Shown piece by piece: positions 27,150 through 36,624 of a stretch of 64,000 bases of DNA (position 1 is its first letter; each line of letters starts with the position of its first letter). The notes beneath the pieces were generated by a model. That model was not told where the DNA came from. It made no database searches and saw nothing but the letters and a program-made list of their open reading frames with translations. A program made the translations under genes and the position numbers. The DNA lies in assembly GCF_900185615.1 (NCBI RefSeq), contig NZ_FYAK01000002.1, forward strand, positions 682,001 through 746,000. Reading direction: 5' to 3'. This stretch comes from Photobacterium malacitanum. GTDB taxonomy: Bacteria > Pseudomonadota > Gammaproteobacteria > Enterobacterales > Vibrionaceae.

Positions 27150-27869
27150 GTGAATATTAATCAATCAACGTACTTATCTGTACTTATTCACATGTTATCG
27201 TTATCTCCCTATCCAGCAGGCTTAAAGTCGAAAGAAGGCGTTTTTGAATATGCCAATGATGCTTATCGAGCTCTTGTTAATGCCCCGCCAGATATCAAAG
27301 GGTTAAAAGATAGTGACTTTCCATGTGATACCGCGGCATTTGCTGACATTTTTATGGAACAAGATAGATTATCATTAACGCAAAATAAAACGATAATCAC
27401 CATTGATGTACATAATTACTCTCATGGCACAGATGCATATACGTTTACAAAACAGCCAGTTATTATTAATGGTGAACCTTGGGGGATTCAATTTACTGCC
27501 AGTAAAATAAAAGATTGGATAAATATGACTTCTTTTGCAGAGGTACTTGCTGCAGATAAATCAAATTTATCATTTAGTACCACGCGTCCCTCAGAACCAA
27601 AATTAACACCAGCACAAGAAATTGTTTTATTTTGGTTATTACGAGGTCGACAAACTAAACAAATAGCACAACTTATTCATCGCACACCAAAAGCAGTAGA
27701 AAAGCAAATAGCAAACTTAGTCACTCGATTTTCTTGCTATGGTATTTCTAGTCGAGCTGGATTAATTGAATATGCACGTGGTAATGGCTGGCTATCATTA
27801 ATACCAGCACAATTATTTAAAACACCAATGTCTATTATTGTTAATAATGATGATAAACAGATGGATTAA
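27150..27869 (+). CDS. PAS-like plus LuxR-type HTH regulator
   Basis: A 239-residue regulator beginning with a GTG. The N-terminal 110 residues have a PAS-like pattern (GVFEYANDAYRALVNAP, then KGLKDSDFP), and the C-terminal 80 residues carry a LuxR/GerE helix-turn-helix (LTPAQEIVLFWLLRGRQTKQIAQLI, with TPKAVEKQIANL as recognition region, cited as separate parts). It probably acts as a DNA-binding regulator responding to a small ligand. Neighbours give no clear target. Ribosome site is weak. Confidence 0.78.
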   Translation: MNINQSTYLSVLIHMLSLSPYPAGLKSKEGVFEYANDAYRALVNAPPDIKGLKDSDFPCDTAAFADIFMEQDRLSLTQNKTIITIDVHNYSHGTDAYTFTKQPVIINGEPWGIQFTASKIKDWINMTSFAEVLAADKSNLSFSTTRPSEPKLTPAQEIVLFWLLRGRQTKQIAQLIHRTPKAVEKQIANLVTRFSCYGISSRAGLIEYARGNGWLSLIPAQLFKTPMSIIVNNDDKQMD

Positions 27870-27970
27870 GATCACAAAAATCATCGTAACCTAAGCAAAG
27901 GATTGTTTAGTTACATTCGTTTGCCCCTATAATCCTGCCAATTATTTATCTTCTTATTTCTTGGCTTATC

Positions 27971-29407
27971 ATGCGCATAAAAATCAGTTTAATAACCACC
28001 TTGTTGCTTATTTCTGGGTGTAGTTCATTTACAAGTAAAGATCCACTTCCACCAGCAAGTTTAATCATTAAAAATGGGCAAGTGATCACCATGAATGATA
28101 ATAAACAGCTGATTGAAAATGGGGTTGTTGTTATCAATAACGACACTATTGTTGCTGTTGGCGATCATTCCTTGTTATCTCAATATGATGCTCAACGCAT
28201 TATTGATGCTCAAAATGGTATTGTGATGCCTGGCATGGTAAATACCCATAATCACTTACCGATGATTGCTTTTCGAGGCTTAGGTGAAGAAGGCATTGAA
28301 AACCGTTTATTTGCTTACTTTTTCCCTCTTGAAAGCAAAAAATTAAGCCGTGAACTGATTTATCAAGCCACACGTCTTGGCGCAATTGATCTTGCTCAAA
28401 GCGGAGTGACAACCTTCGCTGACATGTATTACCACGTAGATGAAATGGCTAAAGCTACCAAAGAAGTCGGTTTACGGGCAGTCTTAGGTGAAACGGTGAT
28501 TAAGTTTCCCGTCGTCGATGCAAAACAACCCTATGGTGGTCTTGAATACGGCCAACAATTTATCAATGACTACCAAAATGACCCTTTAATTACACCTGCT
28601 TTTGCACCACATGCTGCGTATACGGTTTCAAAACAGAAGCTACAACAAATCAATGCCATCTCTAAAAAACTCAACGTTCCTGTATTAATTCATGTCGGTG
28701 AGTTTGGTAATGAATCTGCGCGTATTAGTGATAATCCTAAACAACTAAGCCCTGTGGCTTGGCTACATGATATCGGCGTGCTTGATAACCGTATGGTACT
28801 TGCTCATGCTATTCATGTTGATCAAGCTGATATTGATTTAATCAAACAATCAGGCGCAGGTGTCGCCTACAACCCAATGGCTAACGCAAAAGGCGCTACT
28901 GGCATTGCACCTGCTTGGGAAATGTATCAACAACAACTGCCGATGGGTTTAGGTACTGATGGACCGATGAGCTCAAATCAGGTCGATCTATGGCGCACAC
29001 TGAGTTATGCCGCCAACATGCAACGTTTAAAACATAATGATCGAACCATTATGATCCCAGAGCAAGTGATTGAACTTGCAACCATCGGTGGTGCTCGAGC
29101 ACTGCATATGGAAGATAAAATTGGTTCATTAGAAGTCGGTAAAAAAGCCGATATTATCATCGTTGAAACTCAATCAGCGAACATGATGCCTAATTATAAT
29201 CCTTATGCAACTTTGGTTTATCAAGCCAATCCAAGCAATGTCAGCACAACCATTGTTAATGGCAATATTGTTATGGAACAACGCCAAATGACACAAGTTG
29301 ATAGCGCCGATGTCACCAAAAACATTCGTGCTATTGAAGCTGATATCGCTAAATTTGCCAAAGAACTCGCAAAGCAAGCCATTACCTCTCCAAGTCTAAT
29401 GAAATAG
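27971..29407 (+). CDS. Lipoprotein amidohydrolase (MtaD/SsnA-like)
   Basis: A 478-residue metal-dependent amidohydrolase. Metal and active-site motifs are intact: NTHNHLP (HxH) near residue 94, HVGEFG near 240, HAIHVD near 278 and GTDGPMSSN near 328. The fold matches 5-methylthioadenosine/S-adenosylhomocysteine and related nucleobase deaminases. Unlike those cytoplasmic enzymes it begins with a signal peptide and lipobox LISGCSS, so it should be lipid-anchored in the envelope. The substrate is unknown; deamination of a purine-like or other amide compound in the periplasm is an inference. Confidence 0.85.
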   Translation: MRIKISLITTLLLISGCSSFTSKDPLPPASLIIKNGQVITMNDNKQLIENGVVVINNDTIVAVGDHSLLSQYDAQRIIDAQNGIVMPGMVNTHNHLPMIAFRGLGEEGIENRLFAYFFPLESKKLSRELIYQATRLGAIDLAQSGVTTFADMYYHVDEMAKATKEVGLRAVLGETVIKFPVVDAKQPYGGLEYGQQFINDYQNDPLITPAFAPHAAYTVSKQKLQQINAISKKLNVPVLIHVGEFGNESARISDNPKQLSPVAWLHDIGVLDNRMVLAHAIHVDQADIDLIKQSGAGVAYNPMANAKGATGIAPAWEMYQQQLPMGLGTDGPMSSNQVDLWRTLSYAANMQRLKHNDRTIMIPEQVIELATIGGARALHMEDKIGSLEVGKKADIIIVETQSANMMPNYNPYATLVYQANPSNVSTTIVNGNIVMEQRQMTQVDSADVTKNIRAIEADIAKFAKELAKQAITSPSLMK

Positions 29408-29430
29408 CTGATCTTAAAAAATAAGTTTAC

Positions 29431-29463
29431 AGCCCTCAACAATCAATGCCGTTATTGAGGGCT
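29431..29463 (+). terminator. Terminator after amidohydrolase gene
   Basis: AGCCCTCAA (29431-29439) pairs with TTGAGGGCT (29455-29463), then CTTTTG. Confidence 0.75.
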
Positions 29464-29629
29464 CTTTTGCTTGTATCTATTTAGCAATTCTCACTGCAAC
29501 AATGCACCACCGCTTATCAAAGTGAGAATAACCGCACCAAAAACCGACTAACGTTGACCATGCTTTTTATCTTTCCGCAAATCAATACGGTATGATAGTG
29601 ACCAATCAATGATCAGCGGGTATGAATAC

Positions 29630-31555
29630 ATGTATCATCAAACACTTAAAAAATATTTTGGCTTTGATTCTTTACGGCTCGGGCAAGAAGAAGTGATCAC
29701 TCGTGTTCTTAACGGTCAATCTGCTGCGGCAATATTTCCCACAGGATCCGGAAAATCATTATGCTATCAATTACCCGCAATTGAATTACCCCATCTCACC
29801 TTGGTTATTTCGCCACTATTAGCATTAATGAAAGATCAATTAGAGTTTTTAGCTGCCAAAGGCATTCCAGCGGCTTCAATTGACTCGAGCCAAACGTGGC
29901 AACAAACTCAGCAAGTCATGCACCAAATTCGTCAAGGTGAAATCAAAGTATTAATGATTTCAGTTGAACGCCTAAAAAATGAACGTTTTCGCCATTTTAT
30001 TAGTCAAATCCAAATTTCATTGCTGGTAGTAGATGAGGCACACTGTATTTCAGAATGGGGCCATAACTTCCGTCCCGATTACCTCAAATTGCCTCATTAT
30101 CAACAGGCTTTAAATATTCCTCAGGTATTACTGCTTACAGCAACTGCCACCCCTGCTGTTATTCAAGATATGCAGGATAAATTTGCTATCGATAAAAATA
30201 ATATTATCGTGACCGGGTTTTACCGTAATAATCTTGATTTAACAGTACTCGCGGCTGATGAAGATGAGAAAATAGACACTCTCAAGCATCAACTGTCACA
30301 ACGTAGTAATGAGCCCGCGATTGTTTATGTCACCTTACAGCACACAGCAGAACAAGTAGCAGAGGTACTTACTCGAAGTCATATACCAGCGCAAGCCTAT
30401 CACGCAGGTATGGATTCAGAGCATCGCCACAGCATTCAACAACAATTTATGCATGGTGAGATTAACTGTATTGTGGCAACAATCGCTTTTGGTATGGGAA
30501 TTGATAAATCGAATATACGCCAAGTTATTCATTTTGATTTACCTAAATCTATTGAAAATTATAGCCAAGAAATAGGTCGTGCTGGACGCGATGGCGAAAC
30601 ATCGCATTGTACGGTTATCGCCAACAAATCGGGGTTAAATGTATTAGAAAACTTTGTTTTTGGTGATACACCAGATCGTAATGCTATTGCTTATGTTTTA
30701 GGCGAAATACAAGCACAAGATCAGCAATGGGAAATAATGAGTGGTCGGTTATCAAAAGACAGTAATATTCGTTTATTGCCACTAAAAACCCTTTTAGTCT
30801 ACCTTGAGATACGGCAAATCATTGAGCCAATGTTCACTTATTTTGCGGATTATCGCTATAAAATGAATGTTTCTCAGTATGACATTATTCAACGCTTTCA
30901 AGGTGAACGGCGTCAATTTATTGAAACAATTTTTGCGTGTTCACCTAAAGCACGGGTTTGGCATACTTTAGATATGGATGCGCTATGGCAAGGCTACCAA
31001 GTCGATAGAAAGCGCGTTGTCGCAGCGATTGATTATTTTCATGAGCAAGGTTGGATCACTCTTGAAAGTAAACAAATGACCGATGTTTACCGTATTAATC
31101 AGCATCATTTTGATATTGAAACTGAAACCGCAGCGCTCTACCAACTGTTTCAGCAAAAAGAACACAGTGAAATTCACCGTATTGAAAATATGATCGCCTT
31201 TTTTGAAAGTAAAAGCTGTTTAAGCCATAAGTTAGCCAACTATTTTGCCGATCATCATGCTCCCGAGCAATGTGGTCATTGTTCAGTCTGTCGCGGCAAA
31301 ACTGTCACTTTACCTGTTTTACCTCCTCTACCTGAGATCAGTGATCAACAAATCACACTCTGGAGTGATAGCTTTATTGAACGTAATGATAGCTCACCAT
31401 CAATGGCGGCTATAACGCGTTTTTTACATGGTATGAGTACACCATTAAATAGCAAAATAAAAGCCAAACAACTCGAAGGATTTGGAGTATTAGAAGCCTA
31501 TCCTTTTCAACAAACTTTCGCCCATATTTGCCGCTTATATGGCAGAAGCAGTTGA
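29630..31555 (+). CDS. RecQ-family ATP-dependent DNA helicase
   Basis: A 641-residue superfamily 2 helicase. Walker A PTGSGKS at residues 37-43, DEAH box at 135-138 with the RecQ aromatic-rich loop start SEWGHNFRPDY, motif V/VI IAFGMGIDKSNIR and QEIGRAGRDG. Four cysteines (KSC, then QCGHCSVC) match the RecQ zinc site. The C-terminal 70 residues do not look like the canonical HRDC domain, so this may be a RecQ paralogue rather than RecQ itself. ATG 29630 gives the usual N-terminus; ATG 29609 would add seven residues. Confidence 0.88.
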   Translation: MYHQTLKKYFGFDSLRLGQEEVITRVLNGQSAAAIFPTGSGKSLCYQLPAIELPHLTLVISPLLALMKDQLEFLAAKGIPAASIDSSQTWQQTQQVMHQIRQGEIKVLMISVERLKNERFRHFISQIQISLLVVDEAHCISEWGHNFRPDYLKLPHYQQALNIPQVLLLTATATPAVIQDMQDKFAIDKNNIIVTGFYRNNLDLTVLAADEDEKIDTLKHQLSQRSNEPAIVYVTLQHTAEQVAEVLTRSHIPAQAYHAGMDSEHRHSIQQQFMHGEINCIVATIAFGMGIDKSNIRQVIHFDLPKSIENYSQEIGRAGRDGETSHCTVIANKSGLNVLENFVFGDTPDRNAIAYVLGEIQAQDQQWEIMSGRLSKDSNIRLLPLKTLLVYLEIRQIIEPMFTYFADYRYKMNVSQYDIIQRFQGERRQFIETIFACSPKARVWHTLDMDALWQGYQVDRKRVVAAIDYFHEQGWITLESKQMTDVYRINQHHFDIETETAALYQLFQQKEHSEIHRIENMIAFFESKSCLSHKLANYFADHHAPEQCGHCSVCRGKTVTLPVLPPLPEISDQQITLWSDSFIERNDSSPSMAAITRFLHGMSTPLNSKIKAKQLEGFGVLEAYPFQQTFAHICRLYGRSS

Positions 31556-31681
31556 ATAAATAGCCATTATCACTATTGGTTCAGCACTTAAATAGCTAAA
31601 AACTGACTTTTCAGATTAATCAATGGCGATCTGGCTCACATCGTTTTAAAATACGACGACTAACTAATAGGAAGTAAAGTT

Positions 31682-31981
31682 ATGACTACAGAAAAACAAG
31701 AATACCAACCATGTGATGCTTGTGGTGTTTCAGCTGAAATGGGCTTTATGATCAATGAAAATGATGATATCGCTGACGTACAAATTTTCGCTAACGGCAA
31801 AGCAGCATTAGAATCAGAGCTTGCAAACTACCTAGCGTTAGCAAAAGAAGTGAATGCTAACTTTAAAGTAGAAACAACACCGATTGATGAAACAAGTACA
31901 GAATTAACAGCACGTATTCAGTTTGAATGTAGCGCTGAAAAGTTAATTTTTGAACTTAAAAGCCGCTCTCTAGCGAAGTAA
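31682..31981 (+). CDS. YfcZ/YiiS-family protein (DUF406)
   Basis: A 99-residue cytoplasmic protein of the small YfcZ/YiiS family found in enterics and vibrios. It has the N-terminal CDACGVSAEMGFMI motif with a CxxC pair and an acidic body. AGGAAG precedes the ATG. The family has no firmly established function. It stands alone, ended by a long imperfect hairpin. Confidence 0.85.
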   Translation: MTTEKQEYQPCDACGVSAEMGFMINENDDIADVQIFANGKAALESELANYLALAKEVNANFKVETTPIDETSTELTARIQFECSAEKLIFELKSRSLAK

Positions 31982-32021
31982 TTTATCAACAAGGCATAAG
32001 TAGCCTTGCTGATAGTCAATG

Positions 32022-32075
32022 AAGCCAGTAGCCAGTTTTATTCGATTATTTTTGAATAAAATCTGACGCTGGCTT
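32022..32075. terminator. Hairpin between yfcZ-like and DUF1496 genes
   Basis: AAGCCAG (32022-32028) pairs with CTGGCTT (32069-32075); an inner TTTTATTC/GAATAAAA stem lies at 32036-32043 and 32054-32061. TATTATT follows. Likely shared terminator of the convergent genes. Confidence 0.6.
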
Positions 32076-32077
32076 TA

Positions 32078-32398
32078 TTATTTATTGATAGTAATACTGT
32101 TTGATAGATCAGTGTTGTCAGGCTTATGTGTCCGCTCAATCCATTTTAAAGCACCATTTAGTTCAATAGCAGATGCAGGACGACACTCTAAGACAATATT
32201 AGCCGTCGTAATCATCGCACCTTCAGAGTATGATTTTCCCGCATATAAACAATGACGCTGCTGTAAATCACCCACCTCTAACGCTACAACAGGCGCAATA
32301 CTGCCAACATCTTTAGTACTATATTGTGCAGCATGACTGTAAGTACCGCTAGCCATAACGCCAATAATGGCCAGCCAGCCTAACTTTAAAAAGCGCAT
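32078..32398 (-). CDS. Secreted DUF1496-family protein
   Basis: A 106-residue protein with a signal peptide ending near YSHAAQ. The segment HCLYAGKSYSEGAMITTANIVLEC has the Cys...YSEGA...Cys pattern of the DUF1496 family (shown here in pieces). ATG 32398 gives AGGGA at better spacing than 32401. It may be cotranscribed after the DUF4332 gene, 43 bases upstream. Function unknown. Confidence 0.72.
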   Translation of the reverse strand: MRFLKLGWLAIIGVMASGTYSHAAQYSTKDVGSIAPVVALEVGDLQQRHCLYAGKSYSEGAMITTANIVLECRPASAIELNGALKWIERTHKPDNTDLSNSITINK

Positions 32399-32444
32399 CA
32401 TTGATCCCTAATAACAACCATTCATCTCTATCATTTAAATACTA

Positions 32445-32849
32445 TTAATATTCAATTGCACGTGGTAAAAGTTTAGCTTGTGCTACCCAATCTTCCACCG
32501 CTGACAATGGTGGTAATTGACGCACTAATGATTTCGCTTCATTCACTTCAACCATTTTGGTGTGTAAATTCTCAGCATTACGTTGCGCAAGTTCAGGTAC
32601 AGTATCCACTCCTGCCGACTCTAATAAGTCTGCATATTGCGTGCTAACTCCTTTAATTCGTGCTAAGTCAGCACGATTAATCCATTTCAATATTAGCTTA
32701 CTACTGATTGCTGTTTTTTCAGCCAGCATTTTTCGACCGCTTGGTTTTGCGCCTTGCTCTAATAAATGAGCAACAGTGCTAACACCAATCGCTTCTAGCT
32801 TTGCAGCGTAAGTTTCACCTATCCCTTCAACACTCACGAGCTTTGTCAT
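32445..32849 (-). CDS. Helix-hairpin-helix protein (DUF4332)
   Basis: A 134-residue cytoplasmic protein built of two helix-hairpin-helix style units: VEGIGETYAAKLEAIGV at the N-terminus and IKGVSTQYADLLESAGVDT in the middle. The DUF4332 family has this architecture, and such folds often bind DNA non-specifically, but no activity is established. AGGAGA precedes the ATG. Confidence 0.78.
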   Translation of the reverse strand: MTKLVSVEGIGETYAAKLEAIGVSTVAHLLEQGAKPSGRKMLAEKTAISSKLILKWINRADLARIKGVSTQYADLLESAGVDTVPELAQRNAENLHTKMVEVNEAKSLVRQLPPLSAVEDWVAQAKLLPRAIEY

Positions 32850-33010
32850 TGCTTTCTCCTACTATTTTTCAGCTATACCTATTTGAAAAATATAGCCAAT
32901 AAAAACTAGAACGCCGCATGATTTACACACAAACCACAAAATTAAATATAATTCTTCTAAAACAAAGATAAAATCATCACAATAATAATGTTAAAAAATA
33001 CAAGCCAAAA

Positions 33011-33034
33011 AAAACCCAGAATAATCTGGGTTTT
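33011..33034 (-). terminator. Terminator of the pha operon
   Basis: AAAACCCAGA-ATAA-TCTGGGTTTT, with eight A bases before it on the plus strand giving a T run on the minus strand, 16 bases after the phaC stop. Confidence 0.9.
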
Positions 33035-33050
33035 AAAATAATAAATATAA

Positions 33051-34826
33051 TCAAGAGATTGGTAAGACTTGCTTCACATAATCGCCCGGTGCAACATACA
33101 ACGGAGCATAAGTTTCGCTCCCCATCACACGTGGTGGCACTTGCTCTGCAGGGCTAAATCCCGTTAACCATACATTCCAATGTGTCCACCAAGAACCATC
33201 TTGACGTTTAGCACCAGCTAACCAAGCTTCAGCACTTTCTTCTTTGCTGTCGTTAACCCAGAAACCATATTTATTCTTTTGAGGATGGTTCACAATACCT
33301 GCAATATGGCCAGACTCGCCTAAAACAAATGTTGATTTTCCACCTAATTGATTAGCGCCGCGATAAGTACCTTGCCATAAAGCAATATGATCTTCTTGAG
33401 TCGAAATAAAGTATGTAGGCACTTTAATCTTACTCAAATCAATGTATACACCACCAACTTTATAGCCTTTATTGGCAACTAATTTATTCTCTAAATAGAA
33501 TTGACGTAACAAAGTATTGTGACATTTCGCCGCAACATTAGTGCTATCACCATTCCAGTAGAGTAAATCAAAATCAATTGGACTATTACCTTTCAAATAA
33601 TTATTAACGTAATAGTTCCAGTACAAACTATTTTCACGTAATAAACTGAAAGTAACGCTCAATGAACGTCCATCCATATAACCATTTTCAATATTTTGTG
33701 CTTCTATCGCCGTAATAATTGGATCATTGATATAAGCACCAATTTCACCAGGCTGAGAGAAGTCTAATAATGTGGTAAAGAATGTCGCTGATTTAATACG
33801 ATTACGCATACGCTTAGCAGCATAGTACGCTAACGTTGTTGCTAATAATGTACCACCAATACAGTAACCAACTGTGTTGATTTGTTTTTGAGCAGTAATA
33901 TCTTCAACGGCATCAACTGCTTTTACGACACCATCTAAAACATAATTTTCAAAATCAACATCTTTCAATGATGCGTCCGGATTACGCCACGACATCATAA
34001 ATACAGTATGGCCTTGCTCAACCAGCCAACGTACCATTGAATTATGCTCACGCAAATCCAAAATATAGTATTTATTAATAAATGGCGGCACAATCAAGAG
34101 AGGTGTTTTATTAACAGCTTCAGTGAGAGGCTTATACTGAATTAATTCAAATAATTCATTTTTAAAAACCACGTCACCTTCAGTATTGGCGATATTAACA
34201 CCAAGCTCAAATGCGCCACTATTTGTCATGCGAATTTTGAGTACATCAGCACTGCTTTGTATGTCTTCTTGTAGCAGTTCCATTCCTTTAATTAGATTTT
34301 CACCGTTAGTTTCAACAGTTAACTTAGCTAATTCAGGATTGGTTGTAACAAAATTGGTTGGAGACATTGCGTTGATAGCTTGACGTGAAAAAAAGCTTAA
34401 ACGCTCTTTTGCTTTATCATCAAGTCCATCAATTGATTCAATTGTTTCACGCATAGTGTTACTGAATAATAAATATGACTGCTTAATATAATTATAAAAA
34501 GCTTCATTTTCCCATGCAGGATCACTAAAACGCTTGTCATCTTTTGCAGGCTTAATAAAGGCACTTTCTGCTGTCGTATTACCGATTGCAACATTCTGCC
34601 AAATTTTTACTTGATTATCCCACCAGTCCATTTGGACTTTAGCTAAAGCACCAGGCTGAGCAGCCGCTTTCTCTAAAAATTCAGTGGCATCTTCCAAGTT
34701 AATATCATTAAGCGCTTTTGTTACTGGGGTATTCATGGCTGCCTTGCCGGAGTCTAACTCCTTCCACCATAACTGGTTCATATCTTGGAGCTTGGCAAAG
34801 TAGTCCGAAAAAAAGTGATTGTTCAT
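33051..34826 (-). CDS. phaC: Class I poly(3-hydroxyalkanoate) synthase
   Basis: A 591-residue cytoplasmic enzyme that polymerises 3-hydroxybutyryl-CoA on the surface of PHB granules. The lipase-like box VGYCIGGT holds the catalytic Cys; the catalytic Asp is in STQEDHIALW and the His in GESGHIAGIV. The N-terminal third is the PhaC_N domain, and the length is typical of class I enzymes that work without PhaE. Last gene of the operon phaB-phaA-phaP-phaC; two hairpins lie in the gap after phaP. The ribosome site is weak. Confidence 0.95.
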   Translation of the reverse strand: MNNHFFSDYFAKLQDMNQLWWKELDSGKAAMNTPVTKALNDINLEDATEFLEKAAAQPGALAKVQMDWWDNQVKIWQNVAIGNTTAESAFIKPAKDDKRFSDPAWENEAFYNYIKQSYLLFSNTMRETIESIDGLDDKAKERLSFFSRQAINAMSPTNFVTTNPELAKLTVETNGENLIKGMELLQEDIQSSADVLKIRMTNSGAFELGVNIANTEGDVVFKNELFELIQYKPLTEAVNKTPLLIVPPFINKYYILDLREHNSMVRWLVEQGHTVFMMSWRNPDASLKDVDFENYVLDGVVKAVDAVEDITAQKQINTVGYCIGGTLLATTLAYYAAKRMRNRIKSATFFTTLLDFSQPGEIGAYINDPIITAIEAQNIENGYMDGRSLSVTFSLLRENSLYWNYYVNNYLKGNSPIDFDLLYWNGDSTNVAAKCHNTLLRQFYLENKLVANKGYKVGGVYIDLSKIKVPTYFISTQEDHIALWQGTYRGANQLGGKSTFVLGESGHIAGIVNHPQKNKYGFWVNDSKEESAEAWLAGAKRQDGSWWTHWNVWLTGFSPAEQVPPRVMGSETYAPLYVAPGDYVKQVLPIS

Positions 34827-34853
34827 AACAAAAACCCTGTACTTGGACTAAGT

Positions 34854-34931
34854 AATCAGCCATATAATCATCTTATATGGCTGATTTATATAAGTATCAG
34901 ATAATTACACGCCCATTAGAGTCGTGTAATT
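34854..34931 (-). promoter_or_regulatory. Tandem intercistronic hairpins between phaP and phaC
   Basis: Two perfect hairpins: AATCAGCCATATAA (34854-34867) with TTATATGGCTGATT (34873-34886), a 14-bp stem, and AATTACACG (34903-34911) with CGTGTAATT (34923-34931). Neither is followed by a T run on the minus strand, so they are more likely processing or stability elements than full terminators. Confidence 0.7.
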
Positions 34932-34940
34932 GACCATCAC

Positions 34941-35291
34941 TTAAATAGCTGGTGTTGCTTGCTTCACGTTATCGGCAACAAGCTCTTCAACTTCAGTTTT
35001 GAAGCTTTGCGCTACAGAAGAAAACTTATTGCTATCTTCTAAAAGCTGCTGTGAAAGCTTAGTTAGCGTTTCAAGCTGCTGGCTATTAAATGCAGTTAGA
35101 GATTGAATATCTTTCACTTCACTTACTGCTTTAAGTTGCTTTAAACCAAGATCGCTGTAAGCACGAACTGCAGACAATTGAAGCTCAGTTAATTGCTCAA
35201 CATTTTTAGCAAATACTTTGTTGAATTTTGCGTATGGTGCTAGTGTTTTCTCTGTTTGCTCAGAAAAAGATTTAAACATTTCCGTATACAT
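34941..35291 (-). CDS. phaP: Phasin family protein
   Basis: A 116-residue amphipathic alpha-helical protein of the phasin_2 type, expected to coat PHB granules. ATG 35291 starts MYTEMFKSFSEQTEK and has GAGGA upstream; the longer frame to 35327 has no such site. Lies between thiolase and synthase genes, the usual position in Vibrionaceae. Hairpins on both sides may set its mRNA level apart from that of the enzymes. Confidence 0.88.
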   Translation of the reverse strand: MYTEMFKSFSEQTEKTLAPYAKFNKVFAKNVEQLTELQLSAVRAYSDLGLKQLKAVSEVKDIQSLTAFNSQQLETLTKLSQQLLEDSNKFSSVAQSFKTEVEELVADNVKQATPAI

Positions 35292-35317
35292 AGAACATTC
35301 CTCATTGATAGTAATAA

Positions 35318-35343
35318 AGTGTGACAAACATCCATATCACACT
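35318..35343 (-). promoter_or_regulatory. Hairpin between phaA and phaP
   Basis: AGTGTGA (35318-35324) pairs with TCACACT (35337-35343) in the phaA-phaP gap, without a T run. Possible processing or stabilising element. Confidence 0.45.
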
Positions 35344-35363
35344 GATTGTATTAGTTTATTTAC

Positions 35364-36569
35364 TTAAACACGTTTTAAAATAACTGCAGTACCCATACCA
35401 CCACCAACACATAATGTTGCCATACCGTATTTATCATCACGACGACACATTTCATGTAGCAAGCTAACCAGAATACGGCTACCAGATGCACCAAGAGGGT
35501 GACCTAGTGCAATTGCACCACCATTTACGTTCGCACGTTCAACTAAATCTTCCACCTTAGTGCCTGTTGCTTTAGCAACTTCGTGGAAGACACCTAATGC
35601 TTGACCTGCAAATGCTTCATTAAATTCAAGAAGATCGATATCTTCAATTGAAAGATTTGCTTTTTCTAATGCTTTAAGTACTGCAGGAACAGGACCTAAC
35701 CCCATAATCTCAGGAGCAACACCTGCTTGAGCGTAGCTTTCAACTTCAGCTAATGGTGTTAGATTATATTTAGCAACCGCTGCTTCAGAAGCAACAATAA
35801 TTGCACTTGCGCCGTCATTGATACCAGAAGCATTGCCCGCCGTAACCGAACCATCACGACTAAATGCAGGACGTAACTTCGCCAAATCTTCAATCGAAGC
35901 ATTGGGTTTTGGGTATTCGTCAGTATCAACAATCACAGTTTCACGACGACTAACGACTTCCACAGGGCAAATTTCATCAACAAAGCGTCCTTGTTCAATT
36001 GCTGCAACGGCTTTTTGCTGACTCGAAAGCGCAAAATTATCTTGCTGCTCACGTGTTAAACCCACTTTTTCTACTACATTCTCAGCAGTTACGCCCATGT
36101 GATAGTTATTGAAAACATCCGTTAAGCCATCAGCAATTAAAAGATCTGTTAGCTCAAGGTTACCCATTTTCTGGCCATCACGAATTTTTGATGAAGCACA
36201 AAATGGAATCTGTGACATGTTCTCAGCACCAGCAGCAACCACAAGATCTGCATCACCAGCTTTAATATGCGCAGCAGCATCCATTAATGCTTTCATGCCA
36301 CTACCACAGACCATATTCAATGAATAAGCTGGAACTTCATTAGGCAATCCAGCATAGATAGCTGCTTGACGACCAGGCCCCATACCTTGACCTGCGCCAA
36401 CTACGTTTCCTAAAATAACTTCATCAATAGCATCAGCAGGCACGGTGATTTGTGCTAATGCACCTTTAATTGCAACCGCGCCGAGTTGTGCTGCAGACAC
36501 TGATTTTAACGCACCATTAAAACTACCAATTGGAGTACGTTTTGCAGCAACGATGTAAACCTTAGCCAT
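35364..36569 (-). CDS. phaA: Acetyl-CoA acetyltransferase (beta-ketothiolase)
   Basis: A 401-residue thiolase that condenses two acetyl-CoA to acetoacetyl-CoA, the first step of PHB synthesis. Cys88 in NMVCGSGMKA is the acylated nucleophile; GHPLGASG carries the active-site His and CVGGGMGTA the second Cys. The start is taken at ATG 36569 because AAGGA lies about nine bases upstream and the protein then begins MAKVYIVAAKRTPIG as in the family; the open frame continues 26 codons further upstream into phaB without a better start. Confidence 0.95.
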   Translation of the reverse strand: MAKVYIVAAKRTPIGSFNGALKSVSAAQLGAVAIKGALAQITVPADAIDEVILGNVVGAGQGMGPGRQAAIYAGLPNEVPAYSLNMVCGSGMKALMDAAAHIKAGDADLVVAAGAENMSQIPFCASSKIRDGQKMGNLELTDLLIADGLTDVFNNYHMGVTAENVVEKVGLTREQQDNFALSSQQKAVAAIEQGRFVDEICPVEVVSRRETVIVDTDEYPKPNASIEDLAKLRPAFSRDGSVTAGNASGINDGASAIIVASEAAVAKYNLTPLAEVESYAQAGVAPEIMGLGPVPAVLKALEKANLSIEDIDLLEFNEAFAGQALGVFHEVAKATGTKVEDLVERANVNGGAIALGHPLGASGSRILVSLLHEMCRRDDKYGMATLCVGGGMGTAVILKRV

Positions 36570-36624
36570 ATTTTGCATCCTTTCTATAATATGATTTATT
36601 TTGTCTTTGTTATAAACAGCACCA

